Shown: positions 1-9,988 of the stretch, one piece after another
Layout of the letters: every line of letters begins with the position of its first letter
Position numbering within the stretch: the stretch's first letter is position 1
Origin: Aurifilum marmelostoma
Lineage: Eukaryota; Ascomycota; Sordariomycetes; Diaporthales; Cryphonectriaceae
Reading direction: 5' to 3'
Assembly (NCBI GenBank): GCA_027559495.1
Contig: JAMXSV010000028.1
Coordinates: 1,302,001-1,366,000, forward strand
DNA: 64,000 bases
Position numbers and translations under genes: made by a program
Notes under the pieces: model-generated
Seen by the model: the letters and a program-made list of their open reading frames with translations, nothing else
Database searches by the model: none
Told to the model about the DNA's origin: nothing

Positions 1-1150
1 CACCTCCGCCACCTCCGGCGCCGAAGGAGACCTCCCAGTCTTCTGCTCAGGCCGTACAGGCCGTTCAGGCTGCTAGCAGCCCGCAGAACCCGATGAGTGT
101 CGACCGGATCGCCCCACAAAATGCCTGGGACAACCCTGCTCCCCGTCGACCTTCGTCAGAAGTCACAAATCCTCAACCGCCGCCTATTGCACCACCGGCC
201 TTGGGACCACCGCCGCCACCATCAGCAGGTCCACCACCGCCGGGACAACCGGCGGCCCCTGTAGCGGCTCCTACCTCTGCTCCCATGGTGCAGGCTCCGT
301 CAGCAGCGGTCCCGCCTCCGCCAGCACCTCTCTCACGGCCTAGGGCACCACCCCCTTCGGTCCCATCTGCCATACCGCGCGGTCCGCCTGCGGCGCCTCC
401 GTTTACGCAGCCGCCGCCACCACCAGCAGCAGCAGCAGCACCCTTACCGCCACAACACCCGCAGCCGCAACAACCTCCCCCACAACCGCCACAAGCCCCA
501 TCGTACAATGACTGGCGTCGACCATCGTCGCAACACGGCCCACCTACCCCTGTTGCCCACCCCTCCCCCCTCCATCTCATCATATGAATGGAGGTCACCC
601 GCACTTGCCTCCCAGCTCCATGCCATCCCTTGCGGCGCCAAATCATCTGCGGCCGCCTCCTCTGTCAGATATGTCGCCGCCTATACCGCCACCTCTACCG
701 AATGGTATCGGTCATGGTCACGGTCATGGCCACGGTCATGGGCACCACGGCTCTCCGCCCGTGGTCAACGGCATGCCCCCGTCCCCAAGGAGCCACGGAG
801 GCGGACCACCACCACTGACAAATGGCGGGTCTTTCATGCATCCTCCCTACCATCAGCCTCACCACTCATACTCGGCTACGAATCCACCTCCTATCCCTCC
901 CCACCCGCCCCTCAATGGTGCAATCCCGCCGCGGGCTCCTGAGCTCCCGCCACGGCCTCCTGAGCATCTGTTTTCGCAGGTCCTGAACCCCCAACGCTCA
1001 CCCTTCTCTACTCCACACGGGAGTCCGCCCATGCCGAGGGAAGGCGGAGTCTCTGGGAGGGATGCCGGTCCTCTGCCACCTCGACCTCCAGAGACCCGTC
1101 AGCCGAGCGGTGCATCGGCCAGTCCATCTTTGCGGAATCTGCTGCACTAG
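1..1150 (+). CDS. Proline-rich protein, C-terminal part (5' truncated, apparent frameshift)
   Basis: The window opens inside a coding region that is open from base 3. The visible part is almost wholly low complexity: long Pro/Ala/Gln stretches, a His-Gly repeat near bases 710-745, and a tail ending in SPSLRNLLH. No folded domain is visible, so I cannot name the protein; such tails occur on fungal transcription and chromatin regulators and on cytoskeletal proteins. The frame running from base 3 stops at 585-587, while the convincing continuation (MNGGHPHLPPSS onward) lies in another frame and ends at 1150. One extra C in the C6 run at 565-570 would join them and read HPSPPPSHHMNGG. No plausible donor and acceptor pair lies there, so I read this as an indel rather than an intron. 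It may be a sequence error. Confidence 0.6.
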
Positions 1151-1763
1151 AAGTCATCTCAGAGTCTCTGGCGAAACTTCCTACAAGATGGGATTTCCCG
1201 CAGGATAGCCAGAACTTCGCCACTATCGCCGCTTCTGGGGCAAGGACAATCTTATCAGGGAAGCACTTCATAGTGCAAGCAGCACCAAAACCGCTATCGT
1301 GTTTCTTATCTTGTTTTGTTTGTTTCCTGGTTTGCCGGAGTCGAGCGTCTGCGTTGTTGCGACGGCTCTTAGAGTCACCTGTACAGTCCATATATGTTGG
1401 GTTCATATGGACTGATATGAGATGCAGTCTACAGGCCGTGCATCTACGAGACGGGGTTTTTTTTTCATCATCAGGTGTAAGGTCAGCAGAGGGCGGCAGA
1501 AACATTGCCTGGAAATCAACCTCCAGAAAGGAAGGTTCCGAAACCAAATCAGGCGTCTGGAACAGTCACATAGATATTTGAAACAAAAAAGAACCGGAGG
1601 GAGGCAGGGCCCAGATGGCATACTGTTCGGCGTGTAAGAAGATAGTGATCGATTGAATTTGAGAATTGCATTCAGGTACACTGCATTCAGGTACACTGCT
1701 GTGTCGAACTGTCTATAAACTTGCATGCGCGAGATTCTTCGTGCTTTGAAGACTGCCCTCCTC
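1151..1763. other. Intergenic, convergent 3' ends
   Basis: This gap lies between the stop of the proline-rich gene and the true stop of FCY1 on the other strand, so it should hold two 3' UTRs. It contains a tandem duplication of about 14 bases (attcaggtacactg) at roughly 1671-1698 and a T9 run near 1457. I see no coding potential. Confidence 0.6.
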
Positions 1764-2655
1764 TCACGGGGCAGCCGTCTTGCCTTCCTTGGAGTAGACC
1801 CTCTCTTCGACGCCGATATCTTCGTTCCTATCAAGGCGTTCAACGTCAGTCACTGATGTCATGAGAGCTTGGGCGGGAACAAGCCAGCGGCACGAGAAAT
1901 AGTCGTGCTAGGCCATCCACGATGACATACCACAGCTCAGGCTTCTCTGCGATGAACCTGTCCATCAGCTCCTTGCACTCGGCGTCGTCCACAACAACGA
2001 CCTCGACGCCCCGCGACCGCAGGTACGACTCGCCGCCCAGAAAGTTCTTGTTCTCGCCTATGACGACGCGGCTGATGCCGTAGAGAAGACAGGCGCCGGT
2101 GCCTTTTTAACTCGTGTTAGTGATGCTTAGAAGATAGACCTAGCCCCCAGATACACACGGAAAAGGATAAAAGGGGGATCTCTGGAGGGGGACGGACTTA
2201 CACATGTCACAAGGAGAGAGGGTCGTGTACATGGTGGCCCCGCGGTAGGCACGGGCGGGGAGGCGGCCTGAGTTGTAGAGGGCCGAGGTCTCGCCGTGGT
2301 GGATGGCGCTGCCGAGCTGGACGCGCTCGTTGTGGCCGCGGCCGATGACGGTGCCGTCTGGGGCGATGAGGGCGGCGCCGATCTGGGCGGGGAGGGATGT
2401 CAGTGGGTGCCCCGTTCTCGAATTGTAGGAGGAACAGGCGAGTCCTCGCCGCGAGGAGGGAAGAGGTGGAAGGAAGAGGGGGGGGGGGGGGGAAGGGCAA
2501 GAAATGCTGGGTCGTTGGCCCTCTCTCTCTCGAGCCTGGGTGGTTGAGTTGAGTTGGAAGGCGAGAATAAATGGGGGACTTGCCGGGATGCCTCCCTGTG
2601 AGTAGGAGAGCTTGGCCTCCTCGAAGGCTATGGCTAGGCCCTTGGTGTCGTCCAT
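1764..2655 (-). CDS. FCY1: Cytosine deaminase (FCY1), four exons
   Basis: This enzyme deaminates cytosine (and 5-fluorocytosine) to uracil in pyrimidine salvage. The zinc-site motifs are clear: HGE (in the block SAIHHGETSALYNSGR) and PCDMC, with the C-terminal VVVVDDAEC block of yeast Fcy1. I place exons at 2655-2584, 2382-2202, 2102-1931 and 1827-1764, giving 162 aa (yeast has 158). Intron 1 appears to use a GC donor (gcaagt) after GGIP and rejoins at IGAALIAPDG. Intron 2 splits the last Cys codon of PCDMC. Intron 3 (gtatgt donor at 1930) gives the expected ending W-NEDIGVEERVYSKEGKTAAP. If intron 3 is retained, translation runs on to a stop at 1846-1848 and the NEDIG tail is lost. The ATG at 2655 gives a good N terminus. 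Confidence 0.9.
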
Positions 2656-4513
2656 CTTCTCTTGTCTTCCTCCTTGGCTGATGGTGTCTCTTATTTATCG
2701 TGTAGTAAGGTTATGGTGTGAGTCGTGGAGGAGGAGAGTCTGCGTGATAATGAGATAGCTACTTAGCAGCAGCGGTAGAGTAGTAACTGAAAAGCCCTTT
2801 TCTACTTGACCCCACCGGCCCAGATCATTGTCAACAGCGCGCTGATAAGGCCGACCTCGCCGGCAAAAATTCAAAGAGACTGCATTTTGAAATGACAAAA
2901 AAATTGTGAATTTATGTCTTTGGGGATTTCTTGCAGAAGTCAAACAGAAAGCGTATGCTGTTGAGAGTGATAATTCATATGAATGTTTCTTAAGTACTTG
3001 GGTTTTGGGGTTGATGTAGTCCACAGGTTCTGTCCGATTCATAGTGACAGACTTGATATTTTGTTGATTTGACTTCACCTCTCAACATCCCATCATATGC
3101 AGGTAGTGATTCCTAAACCCATTCACTCTTTACTATGATAACTCTCTGCTGAACCTCTGTTAAAGATTATCTAAATTTTGCAACACCAAAATTCGCAAAT
3201 GTCCGATGTCTACCTCAGGTCTTCAACTCCTCAATGAGTTGTTGATTGTCAGGCTGAGCACACAATCGAAGGTCGTAGGCAGCTATGTCCTGGGCGAGAA
3301 CAACAACCCCCTTCGTGTCGTCCAAAAGAGATACAGAATTCCTCGTAGTTTCATGATTCTTTCAAGCAAGAAACAGGGCACGGTCCACTATAAAGGACTA
3401 CCATCGCAGGGTCTTCATGATCTGGTGAAAGCCTTGTCACTCAACCAGGGACCTCGCGGAACATGAGCACCAAAGGGCATTGTTACCTGTGATTATATTA
3501 CTGCATTAAGTGCAGATAGAAACTTCCTCTCTTTGTGGAAGTATATATAATCCACATTAACTCCCGGGTTTGCAATTAATATTGATTCCCGTGCCAATCC
3601 AACCTGATCCCCCCCCCCCAGAAGATAAACTCCCTACTTTATCATAATTATAATATTATATCGTCTCCGTAATGATGTTTCTGCTTTCTCTATTCATTGC
3701 AGCGGCCCTCATCCGCATCACAATCTTCATCATACTCCGCATCCTACCTTCCTGGAAGTACTTCTAGAGACGAGGCCAGATTCTCGGGCGGTATTTCGTC
3801 CGCGGTCTTTACTTGGATGGTTTGTGGCATGGTACGCGACTCTTGCCAGTGGGGGACTGCTTGTTCTCTTTCTGAAGACCTCGGACCTCTCCTGGCTTCT
3901 TGTTTGCAAGCAGTTGATGTTTCCTGTCTGGACCTTGTTTGTGGTTGTCAGAAATAATTACCCCGCTGTGTCACAGACTGTTGAATTATGATTTGTTTGA
4001 CTGCATTTCTGGCAGACAGCCGCAAGAAAGGCAAGTTATCAAAAGCCATGGCTAGGGTTGACAGCAAGGAGAGCAGCGGGAAGAAACAGCTGGCTGAGGA
4101 GACTGTTACGACCTGGGAAGACAGCCCCAAGGACAACCAAATTTTAGAAAAGACAGCCCCTGGGAGTTACAGTCGTTTCCAGAGGCAGGTGTCAGGAGAG
4201 GTGAGAAGACATAGCTGTCCGTAAGAAAGGTGAGTACCAGCGTCCATGGGTCTCCAAGATTTTAATATCGCAAGAACGTACGCACTTCAGCTCGGTACAA
4301 TGAAGCATGAGATCAGGCAACTGCCTAGGTAATACTTCTTTGGAACAACGAGATTGAAAAGATCTCGGGTAAGAAACAAATCTGAAACCCAACTGGTAAT
4401 TCGTGACTAAATATACTTACAATGTCAATAAAAATGTCTCTCGGCAGAGTTATACTGTTGTAGATGGCATGACCTGGTCAGACAATCTCCCTTATCGTGA
4501 ATTACAATTTCCC
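2656..4513. other. Long AT-richer intergenic region
   Basis: This gap holds the FCY1 promoter, with a GCGCTGATAAG sequence at 2839-2849, and the 3' flank of the bZIP gene. It is clearly more AT-rich than its surroundings between about 2900 and 4450. Small ORFs exist (3206-3466, 3697-3957 and 3988-4224 on the plus strand, and a hydrophobic 31-codon ORF from 3672), but none matches a family I know and splice joins between them are arbitrary. I treat it as non-coding or decayed sequence. Confidence 0.5.
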
Positions 4514-5979
4514 TCACCGGAGCAGCTCAGAAGCGCTCGGGGGCCTGGTTTCGATCCTCTCGTTCCGCAGGGCATGCCACCACCTCGCAGCGCGCCACAT
4601 CTCATCATCCCAACCCCCGACAAGATACCAATATTTTCGCAGGAACCACGGTTTGGGCTCCCAGCTCCGCATATCCCAGGGCCGGCACGCCTCCATCCCG
4701 CGATCGTTGTTCTGTGAGCCCCAGACCACCAGACCGCCGTTGCAGGTGATGTCAATGCATATCTCGTCCTCATCAAACAGCGGCGGGTCGCAGGTGAGCG
4801 CCTTGAGGGCGGCGTCGCGGAATGCAGGGAAAGGGACGACATCGAGGTAGACGTGATGGTCGAAGGTAATCTGGATGTCCACGGGCTGGAGGTCCTTTGG
4901 CGCGAAGCTGAATTTGGACCGGATGTCCGAGATGTGTTCTATGGTGCTGGTGGTGGATGTGGAGGACGAGGACGAGGGGGACGACGACGAGGCCCTGCTC
5001 TCGGCGGCCCAGTCCTTCTTGAAGAAGGGACTCGTGCCCTCGTCGTCGAAGAGCAGCTGCGCTCCTTTCAGGACTCCCAGGGCGAGAGTGTTCTCGATCA
5101 CTGCGCCGTAGAGACTGTTCTGCTGGACGTAGATGACTCTATTGATGGCTGGTTTGGAGAAGGCAGCAATATGTCCAAAAAAGGACAGGAGGCTCTCGTC
5201 CCGCCGCGCTTCCTGCTGAGATGACTGGGGAGCCTGACCACCAAGAGCCGAATGGCGGTGTTGCCCAGACCGAACCAAGGCAGTCACCATCTCTATTTCT
5301 GGGCTTGGTTCGCTGGTGGGTGGAGCAGCTGATTGGTCGCTCGCACTGCTTGAGTCCTGTATGGTGGTGCCATCGACGGAAGGTGCACCTGACGCGGCGC
5401 TCAACGACCCTGCAGGAGCGAAGCTGGAAGCGGGGCTGTTGCCTGATGGCAGCCAGGAAGGATCGAGTGCCATCATGTTTCCAAACAACGATGAGGCAAG
5501 TCCCTCCGAGGTGATGGCTCTCAAGGGGAGCGAGGGTACAGCACTCTGATCGCCCTGAGATGCTGCACCAATCGACGAGGTCCCGAATTCAGAGACATTT
5601 TGTGGCTCTCCATGCTGCACAGCTTCTAAGCTAGCCCCGAGCTCAGCATCAAAGCCACTACCAGCAGCTATCGTCTCAGCCTTCTCGTTTTCGAGCAGTT
5701 GCTCCAAGAGAGCTAGTTTCTGCTTTCTTCTCTCACCTGCAAGCGTCTGCATCAGCATCAGGAAGACATAATAATAGTGTAAGCAGGTCACGTTAACGTA
5801 CGGTACGCCCGAGAGGCATTCCTGTTCTGCTCCTTGCGGACAGCAGTGTTCTTCCTCGTCGTTGTTGCTGCTGCGGCGGCGGAGGAAGAAGCGGAGGAAG
5901 AGGAGGAAGAAGAAACGGCGCGCTGCGTGCTCGGAGACTTGGCTCTCTGGCTCGACGCTGTTGCCCGAGTAGTCACCAT
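4514..5979 (-). CDS. bZIP-like transcription factor with DUF3425 domain
   Basis: This is a predicted nuclear regulator of the Pezizomycotina class that joins a bZIP-type basic region to a C-terminal DUF3425 domain. Exon 1 (5979-5802) encodes MVTTRATASSQ, a Ser/Ala-rich stretch and the start of the basic region (RKEQNRNASRAYR). A 65-nt intron (5801-5737, gtacgt...gcag) interrupts it, and exon 2 (5736-4514) resumes with ERRKQKLALLEQLL, giving a continuous basic region and short leucine heptad. The DUF3425 part lies in the last 200 residues and ends with the characteristic WFLRKYWYLVGGWDDEMW and RWWHALRNE. Length is 466 aa. The reading upstream of 5979 starts with GTG, so the ATG at 5979 is preferred. 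The target genes cannot be told from sequence. Confidence 0.85.
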
Positions 5980-6716
5980 CCTGAGCTTTAGACCGCAGCT
6001 AACTGTTCTGGATCTATGCTGGCCCGGAGACACCGCGGAATCGGTTGTGTGTGTTTGTGTGAATCAATCAGGGGTCGTGACCACGCCGGTCGATGAGGTC
6101 TGGACTGAGTTCTCCTGCGTGGTGGTGTGCTGCTTACAGTATGTGGTCAGCAGAATTCTTACTTCGCTCAGCATGGTCTGCCTTAAGTCCGAAGCACCAG
6201 TCGCTGTGCTGTGATTTGTGACTCGCTTTGTGTATCTTGCTAGGTGTCCGTGCATGTTCAAAGTTCGTTGATTATTTATGGCCCTCACGAAGGTTGGGTT
6301 CAATGGTCGGAGTCGGGAGGGAAATACCAATTATTACTATATGCTCCGTCCATCTGAGAGACGCTCCAGACGAGTGTGCCAACAACACTGATGTAGGTCA
6401 GTGGGGCGAGTAACTCGAACTATTCAGGCCCCGAGTTTGATCGTCTCTTGTCAGGTGATATATGAGAGAACGTTACAAGATATCGGAATAACAAAGACAA
6501 ACTCGGTGACTTTAGGAAGGGGAGTAGGTTCAAGTCGAAACCGGGATCTAGGTGTTGTGAATAACCCTAAGTCCGATAGAACCGGATTCTTGACATCAGC
6601 ACCAGCTGAAGACAGTGACGTTTGCCCCTGGGACCACCAGTCTACAACATCTCCCTTGTCCCCGGCTATCCTCTGAACTGAGACAGTCTATCTACAGTCT
6701 TTCCTAGTCAGAAGGC
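5980..6716. other. Divergent promoter region
   Basis: This is the shared upstream region of the bZIP/DUF3425 gene (-) and the amine oxidase gene (+). ORFs here are short and lack coding character. I see no repeat or RNA gene. Confidence 0.5.
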
Positions 6717-8417
6717 ATGAAAAGAAACTTCGTCAAGATGGCGACAGCGCACACAACCACGCACTACGACACTATCGTTCTCGGGGCCGGCATGTCCGGA
6801 CTGGCGTGCGCTTCGAGGCTCTACCAACACCAGTACTTCAAAGACACAAGCCGTCTGCTCGTTTTGGAAGGTAGGGACAGAATAGGCGGCCGCATAGAAG
6901 CAGTCCATGTGAATGGGTGCCGCTTGGACACGGGAGCCAACTGGATACATGGTATCGGCACCGAGGACAAGCCGAACCCGCTGATGGGCGTGCTGCCTCA
7001 TAAGAGGTACAGACAGCTTTCTGGATCTGTGTTATTTAGGGCCACTGAGGAGAAAGAAGAAGGCGATGACGTTGAGGGGCTGAACGACCAGTCCCTCGAT
7101 GGGCAGCCTTGGATTAAAGTCGAGCCGGTAGGATCGTCTGACCACACTCTGGATCATAAGGGAGTGAAAGGTGATGGGGTCGTTCCCAGGGACGTGGCAG
7201 GGAAGATAGTGGGCGCACTCTGGTCGATGATGGAGTCATTGCGCGAGGCAGCCGCGGAAGATCTGGAGAAGTCAAAGGATACCACGATGCTCCAAGCCAT
7301 CACGGAGTCAGAGGAATTCCGCGAGGCATACCGAGCAGTTCCGAGGGGATACCACAAGTCAGTCGGCGCCATGCCGCAATTCCTGGAGGGTATGGAGGCG
7401 GCTCCGCTGGCTGCACAGTCGGCAGAAACCGCCAGAGACCAACCAGGCATGAGCCTGCTCGAGTTCGGCATCGACGACTTTGATGGCGACCAAGTGTTTC
7501 TGCAGGATGGTTATGCCGCCGTGATTGACGAGGTGGCCAGGGGATTGACGCAAGCCGGACTGATACGGCTGGGCGTCCAAGTCAGACACGTCGACTGGAG
7601 TCAAAACCCTGTCAAAATTGAGACGAGCCAGGGCACGTTTACCGCCAGCAAGGTTGTCTGCACGTTGCCTCTGGGCGTGCTTCAGCATCACACAAAGGCA
7701 TCTACCTTGAGCACAGCACCAGCACAGCTGTTCATCCCTCCGCTCCCGTCGGGCAAGCTTGCAGCCATCAACAGCCTCGGGTTCGGCACGCTGGACAAGA
7801 TCATGCTTGTATACCAGACTCCATGGTGGACACAAGAACCTTACACCTCAATTTTTGACAAAGGAGTTGTGCGACAGCCAATTTCCACTGATACAGAAGA
7901 CAGCACAGACGAGAATGCTGCCAATTCGTCACCCGACTCTCTGATGGGCTTCACCACCGAGCTTCGCGGTATCGAGCTCCACGAAGATGGCAAAGCGACT
8001 TCCGGCCTCGGTGTCCTATCCATTATCAACCTGCAGAACCTGACCGGTTTTCCTGTCCTGTCGGCCTTCGTCTCCTGCGCAAATGCTGTTCAGGTCGAGA
8101 CCATGTCGGACGAGCAGGCAGGGGCCATGGTACATCGAGCAATGACGAGCTGGCTGGGCAGAGAGCCGCCAAAGCCTGATGCTATCCACGTCAGCAGGTG
8201 GGCCGCAGATGAGTTCTCGAGGGGCAGCTACAGCCACATGATCACGGGTCTGTCTGGCGTGGAGCATCGTCAAGAGTTCCAACAGCCCATCGTCAACGAC
8301 AAGGGAGGCGTGCTGCGGTTTGCGGGCGAGCACACAAGTCGCAATCACTTTGCTACGGTGCACGGAGCGCTTCTGAGCGGATGGAGGGAAGCAGATGCCA
8401 TATTGTCTGAGGTCTAA
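6717..8417 (+). CDS. FAD-dependent amine oxidase, polyamine oxidase-like
   Basis: This is an intronless 566-aa flavoprotein of the monoamine/polyamine oxidase family, which oxidises primary or secondary amines to an aldehyde and H2O2. The N-terminal Rossmann motif is DTIVLGAGMSGLACASRLY (from about residue 18), followed by the second dinucleotide-binding block LLVLEGRDRIGGRIEA and the GANWIHG loop. The C terminus has the FAD-contacting LRFAGEHTSRNHFATVHGA. I see no signal peptide and no peroxisomal SKL-type tail (it ends LSEV), so a cytosolic place is likely. A Glu-rich insert near residues 105-160 is not typical of the core. Yeast Fms1 and fungal spermine oxidases are the nearest functional analogues I can suggest; the substrate cannot be assigned. 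A second ATG at 6738 (MATAHTTTHYDT) could also be the start. Confidence 0.88.
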   Translation: MKRNFVKMATAHTTTHYDTIVLGAGMSGLACASRLYQHQYFKDTSRLLVLEGRDRIGGRIEAVHVNGCRLDTGANWIHGIGTEDKPNPLMGVLPHKRYRQLSGSVLFRATEEKEEGDDVEGLNDQSLDGQPWIKVEPVGSSDHTLDHKGVKGDGVVPRDVAGKIVGALWSMMESLREAAAEDLEKSKDTTMLQAITESEEFREAYRAVPRGYHKSVGAMPQFLEGMEAAPLAAQSAETARDQPGMSLLEFGIDDFDGDQVFLQDGYAAVIDEVARGLTQAGLIRLGVQVRHVDWSQNPVKIETSQGTFTASKVVCTLPLGVLQHHTKASTLSTAPAQLFIPPLPSGKLAAINSLGFGTLDKIMLVYQTPWWTQEPYTSIFDKGVVRQPISTDTEDSTDENAANSSPDSLMGFTTELRGIELHEDGKATSGLGVLSIINLQNLTGFPVLSAFVSCANAVQVETMSDEQAGAMVHRAMTSWLGREPPKPDAIHVSRWAADEFSRGSYSHMITGLSGVEHRQEFQQPIVNDKGGVLRFAGEHTSRNHFATVHGALLSGWREADAILSEV

Positions 8418-9988
8418 ACACTGGCCCGATCAAAAAGATTTTTGGGTGATGACTGTCGTATTTTCGATCTGTTCACCAAGTGCCTGACCGGGGCTCGACA
8501 TATTTTGCTATATCAGAATATGCGTCACCGAGTACACCGGATGTTGGTGGCGGAGTCTCAGATTATGTTGCGAGCCGTGGAGATGCGCTCGGAGCACCAG
8601 GAGGAAAAGCAAGAAAAAAAGAAATCACACCACTCAGACCTGCAAATCCCCTGTAGTGGTTAGGCACCACAGTAGATACACTATGAGCCTGGTGTCTCAG
8701 TGCTTCAGAAGGCGCAGGCAGGCAGGGTTTAGTGTGATGGGAGCCATGGCCTGGGACTTGATCTGATGGCTTCGGCACACCTGGGCAGCCACCAACGCCC
8801 CTTACCCCGTTCAAAGAAGGAGAAGAAAAAAGAGGAAGAGAGAAGAGGGGAAAGAAAAAGAACAAACAGAAAAACAAACTAACCAAAACCAACGCTAAGA
8901 ATGGGCTGATGGTAGTGCGTGCAAGACCGGTAAAAAAAACACAAAAGCAATATTAGCTCTCGCAGACTTATGCAGTAGTGTTTGTATGCTGGTCCTCATG
9001 CAGGCTGGCAGGGTGAGAAGTGCCTGAGGGGCAAGTTAAGTGGCAGGGCAAAAGCACCTCTTACAGTGCCTGAAGTGCCTGCAGTGGCCACTAGCATAAA
9101 ATAGGGCACTCCCGACACTGCCTGAACAATAAGCATTGCGCTGTCCCGCCACCACCCAGCCCCAGCAGGACTGATTAGTACTGATTAGGCCTCTGGACCC
9201 CCCAGCGCGCCAGGTTTCTGTCCATGACTGCGGGGCATCCCTGCTCTTGTTTAGAAGAGACTTGCTCCTGAGCCTTGACTCATCACAGTCTTTTCACCAA
9301 CTAAGGCACATTCTGGTGCTTGGAAGAAGGCTGCAGAATGCCTCAGAGGTACCCTGCCTAACAGATCGAGCATCTTCTACGCGATTCCATCCACTTCAGC
9401 CTCTTACAACTGTAAGCCGCCAACTTCTTCCCCGACGCCCTTGGACCCCATCCACTCCCTGCCTGCATTCCTTGCCTAGACTAAAAAGTCCATCCTCAAG
9501 AAGCCCCATTATCACCACCCACCCCCCGGGCGACTCCTTCACATCAGCGCGAGCACGCCCATCCTGTGTTTGTTGTTTGTTCAAGGACTTCTACAACTTC
9601 ACATTCAACCTCCGACCTCATCCTGATTTCTCCATCAGAATCACCTCAACAAGCCTGTTGTTTCCCGCCCACCTGCAACGTCCTTTCAGCATTCGCCGGC
9701 GCCTCTGGCAGAGTTCGTTCCCGTTTCCCTACCCCCATCCTCAAATTTTCTGGTCAGTTCCAAATACCGCCTCTCTCTCCTGCTCTCTGCGCATTACCAA
9801 CAGCAGAAACGAGAACTATCGTTTCCTATCGTTTTCTATCATTTATGCGCGGGAGAATTCTGTTGCTGACCAAAAGGCAGCCCAAAACTCCCGGATCCCT
9901 AGAATTAAAAGCACCGAGCGACCGAGCCTTGTGATTGATTTACCGACCGCCAAACTTCTTCACTACCCCCCTGCACCAAGCCGTCAAG
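8418..9988. other. Long YDJ1 upstream region and pyrimidine-rich leader
   Basis: After the amine oxidase stop this region carries a purine-rich patch (8813-8890), a cluster of four TGCCTG words (9021-9124), and from about 9250 a strongly C/T-rich leader running to the YDJ1 start. That pattern is typical of the promoter and long 5' UTR of highly expressed fungal genes. An ORF spanning 9247-10038 crosses the YDJ1 start and its first intron and is judged spurious. Confidence 0.5.

Noticed and set aside
3206..3466. 86-codon ORF and neighbouring small ORFs in the AT-richer region
   Set aside because: No family resemblance, and splice joins to the ORFs at 3672-4224 are arbitrary; the region may be decayed sequence.
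7006..7038. Possible 33-nt intron (gtacag...tttag) in the amine oxidase
   Set aside because: Too short for splicing and the frame is open through it; kept as exon.
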